64,000 bases of DNA from Pseudomonas sp. 8Z (lineage in GTDB: Bacteria > Pseudomonadota > Gammaproteobacteria > Pseudomonadales > Pseudomonadaceae). Numbering within the stretch: the first letter of the stretch is position 1; the number at the start of each line of letters is the position of its first letter. The stretch covers positions 1,021,091-1,085,090 of the forward strand of contig NZ_LR733825.1 of assembly GCF_902506535.1 (NCBI RefSeq). Reading direction: 5' to 3'. The position numbers were made by a program, and so were the translations under genes. Below are positions 25,578-34,927 of the stretch, piece by piece. The notes under the pieces were generated by a model. It saw only the letters and a list, made by a program, of their open reading frames with translations. It did not search any database and was not told where the DNA came from.

Positions 25578-27644
25578 TTAACGTGCGACTAGCGCTTGGA
25601 CTTTGCTTTGTGCTCGGAGCAAACACTCTTCACAGACCGCCTTCTGCGGCTTGTCCACGCAGTTGCTGATGGCCTGCTCCAACAAACTCCCCGCCTTGTC
25701 ACTATCGGCGGCGCCCGGCAGCACGGGTGGTTTGATCTTGATGCCCGAGCCTTTGCCCGGTGAGCCGCCGGCGTTGAGCCTGGCCAGCGGGCCGCTGATG
25801 GTGATGCCGCCGGGGTCGAGTTTGATGAAGCTGCCGCCGGCTTTGATGGTCAGTTCGACGCCGGCTTCGATGACCATTTTTTGTCCGGCCTTGAGGTGGA
25901 TCTCGCGGCCGGCCTTGGTCAGTTGTGCGGTGCCCAGTTTGATGTGTTGGTCGGTGCCCACCGTCAGGTGGTCCTGCGGTTTGACTTCGACCTTGCGCTC
26001 GGCGGTGACGGTGAGGTGTTCTTCGGCCAGCAGTTCGGTGTAGCTGTTCTTCTCCACGGTGTCGTGGCGTTCATGGCCGACGCGGATCTTCTGGTCGTGT
26101 TCGATGTTCTCGTCCCAGTCGCGCTGGGCGTGCAGGTAGATTTGTTCGGCGCCCTTGCGGTCTTCGATGCGCAGTTCGTTGTAGCCCCCACCGCCGGGGC
26201 TGCTGAGGGTTTTGAACACGCTTCTTGTCTTGTTCGCCGGTAGGTCGTAGGGCACGACGTGTTCGGCGTGGTAGAGGCAGCCGGTGACCAGCGGTTGGTC
26301 GGGGTCGCCTTCGAGGAAGGTGACCAGCACTTCCATGCCGATGCGCGGGATGGTGATGGCGCCGTAGCGGTCACCGGCCCAGCTTGAACTCACACGTAGC
26401 CAGCAGCTTGTTTTGTCGTCGGCTTGGCCTTCGCGATCCCAGAAGAATTGCACCTTCACCCGGCCATATTCGTCGCAGTGGATTTCCTCGCCAGCCGGGC
26501 CGGTGACCACGGCGGTCTGGCTGCCCAGTACCTTGGGTTTGGGGTGCTTTAGCGCTGGGCGGTAGGGCACGTTCCAGGGGGTGGCGGTGAAGCGGTTGCG
26601 GTAGCCCTGGCGAAAGTCATCGCCATCGTTTGCCGTGGGCTGCGCTTTGCCCGTCACGTTGTGCAGCAGTGTGTTCAGGGCCTTGCCCAGGATTGAATCG
26701 CTGGTGATGGACTCTTCCAGCACCTGCGGCTGTTTGCCTTCGTGCAGCACTTCGCTGAGCAGCCAGAGGTCGTTCCACTCGCTTTGCGGGTGTTCGGAGA
26801 TTTCCAGCAAATGGCCGCTGACCAGGCGCGGCTCATCGCTTTTGCCTTCGAGTTGCTGGTAGTCACTGCGGTGGCGTTCCAGGGCGCGTTTGGCCAGGTG
26901 CTTGCCGCGGGTGCGGTCGGTGTAGCGGCCTGGGTAGTCGTAGTCTTCCAGGGCTGGCAGGCTGTCGTTTGCAGCGGCCTGTTCGCCCTGGTAGGCGGCT
27001 TCGAGCAGCAGGCGCGGTTGTTCGAAGTCGTAGTCGCGGCGGGTGGTGGTGCGTGTGCGGGTTTCCAGGCGCAGGGCCAGTTTTTTGATCACCGGGTCGT
27101 CGGCGGTCATGCCACTGTCTTGGATGTAGGGCGTGGGCCGACCGAGCTTGGCGAAGGCGGTCTGGTCGTCGCCGAAGATCAGCACATGGCCGCTTTCGCT
27201 GTGCTGGAAGTGGTAGTGGATACCTTCCTCTTCGCACAGGCGCTGGACGAAGTGCAGATCCGTCTCGTCGTACTGCACGCAGTAGATGCGTTCGGGGTAG
27301 ACGGTGGGGCCGAGCTGGAATTGGTAGCCGCCCTGGACGATGCCGTGTTCTTCCAGCACCTGGGCGACGATCTGCGGCACGGTGAGGTTTTGGAAGATGC
27401 GCTGGTTGGTGCGGTGCGTGAGGTAGGCGAGCTGCGGCACGATGGCCAGGCGATAGCGGGTCATGCGCTTGCCGGACTCGCCCTGTTCGGCGCGGTGAAC
27501 GATGCCGTGGATGCCGTCACCGTTGGGGCTGAAGGCGAGGAACGCGCGCTGGTGCAGCAGGCTGGCCAGGTCGAGATCGGCGCGCTCGCTGATCAGTTCG
27601 ACGTCGAAGCGATAGGGCTGGCTGATGGCCACACGATCGCTCAC
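25578..27644 (-). CDS. vgrG: VgrG spike protein, 5'-truncated second copy
   Basis: Up to 688 residues. It matches the intact VgrG at 32398-34899 from ISQPYRFDVELI onward, but the first 31 residues of the gp27-like domain are missing. They are replaced by MSDRVA from a GTG at 27644 that overlaps the stop of the upstream membrane protein (GTGA). Gp27-like, OB-fold and DUF2345 beta-helix parts are otherwise complete. The C-terminus is different and short (SNCVDKPQKAVCEECLLRAQ), suited to the DUF4123/Tle1 module. Whether the shortened protein still trimerises is uncertain; it may be a decaying gene. Confidence 0.8.
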   Translation of the reverse strand: MSDRVAISQPYRFDVELISERADLDLASLLHQRAFLAFSPNGDGIHGIVHRAEQGESGKRMTRYRLAIVPQLAYLTHRTNQRIFQNLTVPQIVAQVLEEHGIVQGGYQFQLGPTVYPERIYCVQYDETDLHFVQRLCEEEGIHYHFQHSESGHVLIFGDDQTAFAKLGRPTPYIQDSGMTADDPVIKKLALRLETRTRTTTRRDYDFEQPRLLLEAAYQGEQAAANDSLPALEDYDYPGRYTDRTRGKHLAKRALERHRSDYQQLEGKSDEPRLVSGHLLEISEHPQSEWNDLWLLSEVLHEGKQPQVLEESITSDSILGKALNTLLHNVTGKAQPTANDGDDFRQGYRNRFTATPWNVPYRPALKHPKPKVLGSQTAVVTGPAGEEIHCDEYGRVKVQFFWDREGQADDKTSCWLRVSSSWAGDRYGAITIPRIGMEVLVTFLEGDPDQPLVTGCLYHAEHVVPYDLPANKTRSVFKTLSSPGGGGYNELRIEDRKGAEQIYLHAQRDWDENIEHDQKIRVGHERHDTVEKNSYTELLAEEHLTVTAERKVEVKPQDHLTVGTDQHIKLGTAQLTKAGREIHLKAGQKMVIEAGVELTIKAGGSFIKLDPGGITISGPLARLNAGGSPGKGSGIKIKPPVLPGAADSDKAGSLLEQAISNCVDKPQKAVCEECLLRAQSKVQALVAR
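25673..27630. repeat. 1.96-kb direct repeat, copy 1 (vgrG body)
   Basis: It aligns to 32853-34810 with a constant offset of 7180 bases. Differences noticed are confined to roughly the outer 130 bases on either side; the inner part appears identical. This suggests recent duplication or gene conversion between the two vgrG genes. Confidence 0.93.
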
Positions 27645-27988
27645 AAGAGACGGATTGCAGCGCCGAGCTTCTGCAGCAACCGGAGAGAGCCTCGCAAGAT
27701 GAAGTACAGAATCAGAGGCAAGCCGAGCATCAGTAACAAGCCATCTGGCCAGCGATGGGGGTCGTCATAGATCATCCCCGAGCTAATGACGGCGATGATT
27801 AAACACAATCGCAAGATAGTCGAAAGCTGCATGATGAAAGGAATACATCCGGCCAGTAAAAAACAACCTGCAACGACAAAGAAAGGTGCGTCCCCGGTCA
27901 CTATTGGAATAACAGTCAGGATAACGGGCATGACCAGTCCCGAGAGAATGAACCAGAAGGCCTTTGCTCCAGTAAGCCAAGAATTCAT
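27641..27988 (-). CDS. Small polytopic membrane protein of unknown function
   Basis: A 115-residue protein with about four hydrophobic segments (near 10-28, 35-52, 56-74, 82-98) and a basic C-terminal end. It lies between the PldA-type immunity gene and the truncated vgrG, and its stop overlaps that GTG start. It could be an immunity or accessory protein of a lost effector. I do not recognise a family. The DNA here is more AT-rich than the flanking vgrG copies. Confidence 0.65.
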   Translation of the reverse strand: MNSWLTGAKAFWFILSGLVMPVILTVIPIVTGDAPFFVVAGCFLLAGCIPFIMQLSTILRLCLIIAVISSGMIYDDPHRWPDGLLLMLGLPLILYFILRGSLRLLQKLGAAIRLL

Positions 27989-28015
27989 GAGTGCTGTATT
28001 AGGCCTTGAGTGATG

Positions 28016-29149
28016 CTATTTAAAACTTTCGCTTAGTTTCTTAAAGCGAGGGATGACCTCTTCTGGTGGTGGTGTCAGTTCCTTCAGGTCGTCCGTACCC
28101 TTCTGAAAGGTGAACATCTGTACCGCCAATAGCGGTGACCCCGTCCCGCCTCGATGCGCCAGGGCAAACCAGGCTCGTTCCTGCTCGCCGGAGCCTGGCT
28201 TGGGATCCAGGCGCCAACCCTCCAGGCCTGCCAGACGCTTGCCGAGCTGGATGCGCTCGATGAAGGAAGTCTTGCGCCATTTCTCGGTGTCGTAGCCGGG
28301 TCGGTAGTCGCTGTCGTAGGTGCCTTGCGTCGGCTTGGTCTGCCAAGGGTCATTGGCCGAGGCATTAATCAGGGTAAAGATCACATTGGGCGTTTTGGTG
28401 AAGCGCAGGCTGTTCTTGATGCTATAAGCGGTCTTGCCATCGTCGGCAATAAAGCCGTAGGGGAAGCAGAAACCGGGGCCTTTGGGCACCTCGTACAACT
28501 CGCGCGGCTGAAAGCGTGCCATCAGCGCCTTGATACGCTCGGCGGAGTCGGGACCGGCCTTGGAGAAGCCGAAGTAGTAGACTCGGTTATTACGCCAAAG
28601 CAAGACATCTGCGGGAGAAATATTATCCCCTAGGAAGTAGGCGTCGGGGATACCTAGATCAAATTCGTAGACTTTGGTTAAAGGTATCTGGCGTTCAACT
28701 TCTTCTATGCTTTTCGCAAACCGCTCTACAGCATCCTTGGTTGTCTGGGTATTTTCTTTCTTATTGAGTTCTTTTAGCTCTTCGAGTATCTGTTTGTCAC
28801 TCTCTAAGTTCTTCAGTAATTCTTTTTGGTACAACTGTGCCGTACCTTTGATATATCTTGCAGCATCATCGAACGTATCACGCCCAACAATATCACTCAC
28901 TCGAATGGTCAGGCCATCATAGTCATAACTACCCATATCCCCTTTAGCCGTTACTTTGGGGGTAAAGACATGCCCCCCTCGACCATCAGTAATCCTGTCA
29001 GTTCGCTGAGCGGAATAGGTAGCCCACTGCATATCCTCAGGCACATCGAAGGTCATGCGCCCAATGCATTCCTGCCGCGAGGTATCGGCCAAGGCCATGC
29101 CAGCAGGGATAATCAGGCCGAGGCTCATGTATCGGAAAAGGCTTTTCAT
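28016..29149 (-). CDS. Periplasmic immunity protein candidate for the phospholipase D effector (Tli4-like)
   Basis: A 377-residue protein with a signal peptide (cleaved after ALA, about residue 21). The mature protein begins near CIGRMTFDVPEDMQWATYSAQ, a pattern I associate with the Tli4-type T6SS immunity family. It has a coiled-coil-like helix (about 112-150, rich in K and E) and a C-terminal region with LEGWRLDP and HRGGTGSPLLAVQM. Its ATG overlaps the stop of the phospholipase gene (ATGA), the expected place for cognate immunity. The centre of the gene is AT-rich, which suggests acquisition. Assignment as immunity is by family resemblance plus context. Confidence 0.75.
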   Translation of the reverse strand: MKSLFRYMSLGLIIPAGMALADTSRQECIGRMTFDVPEDMQWATYSAQRTDRITDGRGGHVFTPKVTAKGDMGSYDYDGLTIRVSDIVGRDTFDDAARYIKGTAQLYQKELLKNLESDKQILEELKELNKKENTQTTKDAVERFAKSIEEVERQIPLTKVYEFDLGIPDAYFLGDNISPADVLLWRNNRVYYFGFSKAGPDSAERIKALMARFQPRELYEVPKGPGFCFPYGFIADDGKTAYSIKNSLRFTKTPNVIFTLINASANDPWQTKPTQGTYDSDYRPGYDTEKWRKTSFIERIQLGKRLAGLEGWRLDPKPGSGEQERAWFALAHRGGTGSPLLAVQMFTFQKGTDDLKELTPPPEEVIPRFKKLSESFK

Positions 29150-32100
29150 GTGCGACGGTTCTCTTCTTCACGACCGTTATCCGCCTGCGCCAATGCGCTA
29201 TCACGTTCGGGCTGTTCAAAGATCTGAGCCAGAATGCTCAGGTTGATACCCGAGTCGTTGTTCTCACCCCTCGTCCAGTTGACGGGCAAGGCGCAGATAA
29301 AGCCCTGTACACCAACGGCTGGGGAGAACATCTTCACATCAGCCAGGGTATTGGAGCGCCAGAAGCGCTCTTCATGAGGCATAGGCTCCATCAGTTCACC
29401 GCCGTGACCGATATTCACCAGGTCTCGATAAACCCAAGTCGGCCAAGTTGAGGCGGGGAAGCCTGTCTTTTTAAATTGTTTCAGGTCTGGTGTTTTGCGT
29501 GGTTGTACCTGGCTGATATTTTGTGGAATGAAGTTAAAGGATTTTTCATAGATACGTGTATTAAGCCGAGCCCTTTTCTGGATAGCCTTCCAAGTTTCTT
29601 CCGCCGCGGGCTGCTCCAGATACTGCGCCAGCCCGGTTGCTGTGGTGACACCAGATGAGCCTCCAGCCATAGACAAACCAAAGTGCTTCTTCCACAGATC
29701 GACACGTAACTGATGCACGGTCTTGCCAACGGTATGTGGCTGCTTGCCATCGAGCTTGACCTGTACCGGCGAGCTATCACGCACGATGACCGCCAACTCT
29801 GAGTCTCGCGTGCCCAGCAAACTGCGGTCGTTGATATTGGCGCTGCCAAGAATGGCCACACGGTCGTCGGCGATCAGCAGCTTGCTGTGCACATAGATCT
29901 GTTCGGTGACCACGCGCCCCTTGAGGTTTTCCCAGGTCCGCAGGTTGAGCAGGGTCAGGTAACGGCTCCAGTCCTGTTGCTCATAAACGGGTCGGCCGCT
30001 CGCGTCCTTGTGCTCGATGACCTTGAGTGCCTCGGCGCGGTTCACCTTTCGATCCAGCAGTTCGCGCAGGGCCATGCGTTTCTGGATACGTTTGATCAGG
30101 CTGTTCTCGCCAAAAGCCAGGCTCTGCATGGTGAGCGTGACCTGATGCATGATGTTGAGGACGTTCAGCGCGCCTTCCGGATGCACCGGCAGAATCATAT
30201 AGACGTGAAACGTCCGTTTCTCATCGATGGCACGGCCAATGCGATTGGCCAGGGCTTCGCCAATCTCGTTGAGTAGGCCCGTCTGGGCGTCACCCAGTTT
30301 ATGGGTAAGCCAACCCTGAGCATTGACGCCCCACATGGCTTGCAAACTTTTCAAGAACTGGCGCGCCTCGGTACTGGGCTCCTTGGCAATGGCATCGATT
30401 TCTTTCCAGTCCAGTTGCCAAATGTCCTCGGCCTCCAGCGCTTCGCGCAGGCGCACACGGGCAACGTATTCCTGAGGCAGGCTGGTATAGTCGCGCAAGC
30501 TGGCCATAGGCCCGGAAAGCGGAGCATCATCGAATATTTCGCGCGCTGCACCATAGGCACTCTGAAAGAACTGGTTCTCGATATAGATGAAGTGCTGTGC
30601 ACTGGAGATGGCCTGCAGCATCGCCGCCTTGCAGTTGGCCTGCACGCCGCCAGTATCGATACCTGCCGGCAGGGGCAGATTAACGCCCGCCTTGCTGCGC
30701 CCTACCTGCTCCTGCTGGGTCATGCGGCTGGAGGCACTACGCAAAACTTGCACGCTCACCCCGCCGGGCTGTGCGCTGGGCGCCACAGGCAATTGTGCGG
30801 GCGCGTTTATCCATACGGGCTGTGGTTTGGGAAAGCTCAGGCGCGGGGCTTCATTGACCTTAAGCCTCAGGCCCAAGTGTTCAAGGCCTGTCTCACTAAC
30901 CAAAGCATTGAGCCAGCGCACGATAGCCTCCAGCAGGTTACGCACCAGCGTGGTGTCCTGTAGCGCTGGCGTATCGGCCAGGTAGGCCTGCTGCCCGTTC
31001 CAGCGGTCGATGAAGTTACGCGCCACATCATAGACCGAGGGGCCTTCGATACGGCAATGCACATCCTGCCAGGGCATACGCGGTTGATCCTCGGCCAATC
31101 GGCTATTGTCCGGTGAGGCCAATGGCTGCGGCTTTTCATGCAGATAGGCGTAAGGTTCCAGATGTTGTCCCGAGCGCTCCTGTAGCAAGTGATAGATAAA
31201 CCAGAGCATCGAACTGGCCAACTCGTTGGCGCTCTCCCGATACACGCCTGGAATATCCTCAAAGCTCTTGCCGCTGAGCATGGTCAGAACGCGACCAAGT
31301 TCAGTCTCACTCATCCACTGACTGATCAGCTCAATACTTTTGATGCGTAATGACTCATAAAGATTGCCTGCCGCCCCATCCAGCTCCCGCAACCAGGCTT
31401 GCAAACGCAGCTTCAACTCTTTGGCCATCGGAACGGTCTCTAGGTTGTCGCTGATAAGCCGGGCCATCGCCCGGATACTGTTACCCAGCATCTGACGTTG
31501 AGCCGTACTAAGCCGCTCAAAGCCCTCGTCAAGGTTCTCCTTAGCGCTGTTCTTGGCACGATTCAGCCATTGCAGAGCGGAGAATGGAGGGCTGCGAAAA
31601 AAGTCCGTAATGCGGCTCATGCCATTGAGAGCTGTACTCCTGCTAAGCGGGATGAAACTGCTACCCGACACAGGCTTGGACAGGTCGAACAGCGTGGCCA
31701 TCATCAGCCCCATCGAGCTGACATGCTTGTCCATATCCATCCAACCTAACTTCGGCAGCCCTGGATTGTAGGCATCGTTGCCTTGCCTGTTACTGGCGTC
31801 GAGGCTGAAGTTATTGTCATCACGCCGACCGTAGGCCAGGTCGATGCCCCCAACATAGGCAATGCGGTTGTCGATCACGACCGATTTTTGGTGGTGCGAG
31901 AACGCGACACCGAGCCCCTTCATATCGCTTTGCTGAATGGCGGGCGTACAGAAGGCACGAGGGCCGCCAGACAGGCCAGCATTGAGCTGGAAAATGGCCA
32001 ACATGGTCTCGAAGTCATAAGTGCCAAGACTGCCAGAAGGGCTTAGCCAGGGCATGACATAAACTTTCAACGCAGGTTGGCGCTTGAGGGCCTGGTGCAG

Positions 32101-32391
32101 GCACTGCCAAAGACTGCGCTTGCCATCGAGCAACACGTCGTAGTTGACCTGCCAGCCCGTGATGAAAATGCATTGACTAGCCTGGTCGATGGAGGCTGCG
32201 ACGTCCTTGAAGTAATCACTCCCGGTCGTGAAGAAACGAACCTGATTACCCGTGCGTTTGGGCGCGAACAGATTCGTCCCATTCAGGAAGAAGTCCGGGG
32301 CGGAATACGCCGCATAGGCCTTTCCCTCCTGGGTGTTGATCTGGTTGAGTTCCTTTGTACGAATGCCGTTGTAGGCAGAGTCAGTTGCCAT
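29146..32391 (-). CDS. pldA: PldA-type phospholipase D T6SS effector (Tle5a)
   Basis: A 1081-residue effector with two HxKxxxxD catalytic motifs, near H167 (HQKSVVID) and H835 (HSKLLIAD), followed by GGIDL and GSANINDRS as in PLD superfamily enzymes. The size matches P. aeruginosa PldA (about 1100 residues), a trans-kingdom effector that degrades phosphatidylethanolamine. There is no signal peptide, as expected for VgrG delivery. I used the ATG at 32391; a TTG at 32397 is in frame. It is directly downstream of vgrG and overlaps the putative immunity gene, as in the PA3486-PA3488 module. Confidence 0.93.
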   Translation of the reverse strand: MATDSAYNGIRTKELNQINTQEGKAYAAYSAPDFFLNGTNLFAPKRTGNQVRFFTTGSDYFKDVAASIDQASQCIFITGWQVNYDVLLDGKRSLWQCLHQALKRQPALKVYVMPWLSPSGSLGTYDFETMLAIFQLNAGLSGGPRAFCTPAIQQSDMKGLGVAFSHHQKSVVIDNRIAYVGGIDLAYGRRDDNNFSLDASNRQGNDAYNPGLPKLGWMDMDKHVSSMGLMMATLFDLSKPVSGSSFIPLSRSTALNGMSRITDFFRSPPFSALQWLNRAKNSAKENLDEGFERLSTAQRQMLGNSIRAMARLISDNLETVPMAKELKLRLQAWLRELDGAAGNLYESLRIKSIELISQWMSETELGRVLTMLSGKSFEDIPGVYRESANELASSMLWFIYHLLQERSGQHLEPYAYLHEKPQPLASPDNSRLAEDQPRMPWQDVHCRIEGPSVYDVARNFIDRWNGQQAYLADTPALQDTTLVRNLLEAIVRWLNALVSETGLEHLGLRLKVNEAPRLSFPKPQPVWINAPAQLPVAPSAQPGGVSVQVLRSASSRMTQQEQVGRSKAGVNLPLPAGIDTGGVQANCKAAMLQAISSAQHFIYIENQFFQSAYGAAREIFDDAPLSGPMASLRDYTSLPQEYVARVRLREALEAEDIWQLDWKEIDAIAKEPSTEARQFLKSLQAMWGVNAQGWLTHKLGDAQTGLLNEIGEALANRIGRAIDEKRTFHVYMILPVHPEGALNVLNIMHQVTLTMQSLAFGENSLIKRIQKRMALRELLDRKVNRAEALKVIEHKDASGRPVYEQQDWSRYLTLLNLRTWENLKGRVVTEQIYVHSKLLIADDRVAILGSANINDRSLLGTRDSELAVIVRDSSPVQVKLDGKQPHTVGKTVHQLRVDLWKKHFGLSMAGGSSGVTTATGLAQYLEQPAAEETWKAIQKRARLNTRIYEKSFNFIPQNISQVQPRKTPDLKQFKKTGFPASTWPTWVYRDLVNIGHGGELMEPMPHEERFWRSNTLADVKMFSPAVGVQGFICALPVNWTRGENNDSGINLSILAQIFEQPERDSALAQADNGREEENRRT

Positions 32392-32397
32392 GGCCAA

Positions 32398-34899
32398 TCA
32401 TTCCTTGGATTGCAGGTGGGTATAAAGATCGCTGGTGCACTGGCTATCGTGATGGCTGCGTTCTTTTTCCAGCAGCGCATTCCCTGTGGTATTGCGACTG
32501 AGGCAACCGCTGAAATCCATCGCGCCCAGGGCATAACGCTCACTGTCCCAACCCTGTTGCTCCAGATGAACCCGTAGGGCTATCCGCTGGCCGGGATAAG
32601 TGAGCCACAGGCTCTTGGGTGCTTTAACGTAGATTTTGGCTAGCTGCTTCTGCTGAATGTCATCCAGCACTACCCGGCCATCGGCATCAGCCTCGCCCTC
32701 AAGCAAAACATTGCCATCATCCCCCTGTTCAATACTCCATGGGGCGTATGCCAAAGGAAAACCCTCGTCTCCGGGAATATCTTGCAAACGAATATTGAAT
32801 CGGTACTCGCGAGGATCTGCAGGGCTAGGCTCAGTCAGCTCATTCGCCAACGCCTGCTCCAACAAACTCCCCGCCTTGTCGCTATCGGCGGCGCCAGGCA
32901 GCACGGGTGGTTTGATCTTGAGCCCTGAGCCTTTGCCCGGCGAGCCGCCGGCATTGAGCCTGGCCAGTGGGCCGCTGATGGTGATGCCGCCGGGGTCGAG
33001 TTTGATGAAGCTGCCGCCGGCTTTGATGGTCAGTTCGACGCCGGCTTCGATGACCATTTTTTGTCCGGCCTTGAGGTGGATCTCGCGGCCGGCCTTGGTC
33101 AGTTGTGCGGTGCCCAGTTTGATGTGTTGGTCGGTGCCCACCGTCAGGTGGTCCTGCGGTTTGACTTCGACCTTGCGCTCGGCGGTGACGGTGAGGTGTT
33201 CTTCGGCCAGCAGTTCGGTGTAGCTGTTCTTCTCCACGGTGTCGTGGCGTTCATGGCCGACGCGGATCTTCTGGTCGTGTTCGATGTTCTCGTCCCAGTC
33301 GCGCTGGGCGTGCAGGTAGATTTGTTCGGCGCCCTTGCGGTCTTCGATGCGCAGTTCGTTGTAGCCCCCACCGCCGGGGCTGCTGAGGGTTTTGAACACG
33401 CTTCTTGTCTTGTTCGCCGGTAGGTCGTAGGGCACGACGTGTTCGGCGTGGTAGAGGCAGCCGGTGACCAGCGGTTGGTCGGGGTCGCCTTCGAGGAAGG
33501 TGACCAGCACTTCCATGCCGATGCGCGGGATGGTGATGGCGCCGTAGCGGTCACCGGCCCAGCTTGAACTCACACGTAGCCAGCAGCTTGTTTTGTCGTC
33601 GGCTTGGCCTTCGCGATCCCAGAAGAATTGCACCTTCACCCGGCCATATTCGTCGCAGTGGATTTCCTCGCCAGCCGGGCCGGTGACCACGGCGGTCTGG
33701 CTGCCCAGTACCTTGGGTTTGGGGTGCTTTAGCGCTGGGCGGTAGGGCACGTTCCAGGGGGTGGCGGTGAAGCGGTTGCGGTAGCCCTGGCGAAAGTCAT
33801 CGCCATCGTTTGCCGTGGGCTGCGCTTTGCCCGTCACGTTGTGCAGCAGTGTGTTCAGGGCCTTGCCCAGGATTGAATCGCTGGTGATGGACTCTTCCAG
33901 CACCTGCGGCTGTTTGCCTTCGTGCAGCACTTCGCTGAGCAGCCAGAGGTCGTTCCACTCGCTTTGCGGGTGTTCGGAGATTTCCAGCAAATGGCCGCTG
34001 ACCAGGCGCGGCTCATCGCTTTTGCCTTCGAGTTGCTGGTAGTCACTGCGGTGGCGTTCCAGGGCGCGTTTGGCCAGGTGCTTGCCGCGGGTGCGGTCGG
34101 TGTAGCGGCCTGGGTAGTCGTAGTCTTCCAGGGCTGGCAGGCTGTCGTTTGCAGCGGCCTGTTCGCCCTGGTAGGCGGCTTCGAGCAGCAGGCGCGGTTG
34201 TTCGAAGTCGTAGTCGCGGCGGGTGGTGGTGCGTGTGCGGGTTTCCAGGCGCAGGGCCAGTTTTTTGATCACCGGGTCGTCGGCGGTCATGCCACTGTCT
34301 TGGATGTAGGGCGTGGGCCGACCGAGCTTGGCGAAGGCGGTCTGGTCGTCGCCGAAGATCAGCACATGGCCGCTTTCGCTGTGCTGGAAGTGGTAGTGGA
34401 TACCTTCCTCTTCGCACAGGCGCTGGACGAAGTGCAGATCCGTCTCGTCGTACTGCACGCAGTAGATGCGTTCGGGGTAGACGGTGGGGCCGAGCTGGAA
34501 TTGGTAGCCGCCCTGGACGATGCCGTGTTCTTCCAGCACCTGGGCGACGATCTGCGGCACGGTGAGGTTTTGGAAGATGCGCTGGTTGGTGCGGTGCGTG
34601 AGGTAGGCGAGCTGCGGCACGATGGCCAGGCGATAGCGGGTCATGCGCTTGCCGGACTCGCCCTGTTCGGCTCGGTGGACGATGCCGTGGATGCCGTCAC
34701 CGTTGGGGCTGAAGGCGAGGAACGCGCGCTGGTGCAGCAGGCTGGCCAGGTCGAGATCGGCGCGCTCGCTGATCAGTTCTACATCGAAGCGGTAGGGCTG
34801 GCTGATGGCCTCGCGGCCCGTAAATTCGAGCACCTGCAGGTCGTGCTCGACACCTTCGAGGGTGAGGCTGAAATGGGTTTCATTGGCCAGGTTGAACAT
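32398..34899 (-). CDS. vgrG: VgrG spike protein with C-terminal extension
   Basis: An 833-residue T6SS tip protein. A gp27-like N-terminal half and the gp5-type OB-fold (about 400-520) are followed by the DUF2345 beta-helix to about residue 680. An extra domain of about 140 residues follows (REYRFNIRLQDIPGDEGFPL, VVLDDIQQKQLAKIYVKAP, YALGAMDFSGCLSR). It looks like a transthyretin-like cargo-binding module and probably carries the PldA-type effector encoded next. It lies 28 bases after stk1 at the end of the structural operon. Its body is nearly identical to that of the truncated vgrG. Confidence 0.95.
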   Translation of the reverse strand: MFNLANETHFSLTLEGVEHDLQVLEFTGREAISQPYRFDVELISERADLDLASLLHQRAFLAFSPNGDGIHGIVHRAEQGESGKRMTRYRLAIVPQLAYLTHRTNQRIFQNLTVPQIVAQVLEEHGIVQGGYQFQLGPTVYPERIYCVQYDETDLHFVQRLCEEEGIHYHFQHSESGHVLIFGDDQTAFAKLGRPTPYIQDSGMTADDPVIKKLALRLETRTRTTTRRDYDFEQPRLLLEAAYQGEQAAANDSLPALEDYDYPGRYTDRTRGKHLAKRALERHRSDYQQLEGKSDEPRLVSGHLLEISEHPQSEWNDLWLLSEVLHEGKQPQVLEESITSDSILGKALNTLLHNVTGKAQPTANDGDDFRQGYRNRFTATPWNVPYRPALKHPKPKVLGSQTAVVTGPAGEEIHCDEYGRVKVQFFWDREGQADDKTSCWLRVSSSWAGDRYGAITIPRIGMEVLVTFLEGDPDQPLVTGCLYHAEHVVPYDLPANKTRSVFKTLSSPGGGGYNELRIEDRKGAEQIYLHAQRDWDENIEHDQKIRVGHERHDTVEKNSYTELLAEEHLTVTAERKVEVKPQDHLTVGTDQHIKLGTAQLTKAGREIHLKAGQKMVIEAGVELTIKAGGSFIKLDPGGITISGPLARLNAGGSPGKGSGLKIKPPVLPGAADSDKAGSLLEQALANELTEPSPADPREYRFNIRLQDIPGDEGFPLAYAPWSIEQGDDGNVLLEGEADADGRVVLDDIQQKQLAKIYVKAPKSLWLTYPGQRIALRVHLEQQGWDSERYALGAMDFSGCLSRNTTGNALLEKERSHHDSQCTSDLYTHLQSKE
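32853..34810. repeat. 1.96-kb direct repeat, copy 2 (vgrG body)
   Basis: This is the partner of 25673-27630. On the 5' side of the gene the similarity stops at 34810, where this copy continues into the intact vgrG start and the other copy switches to unrelated sequence. Confidence 0.93.
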
Positions 34900-34927
34900 G
34901 TTCGTATCCTTTCGAGTGAGTCCGTCT

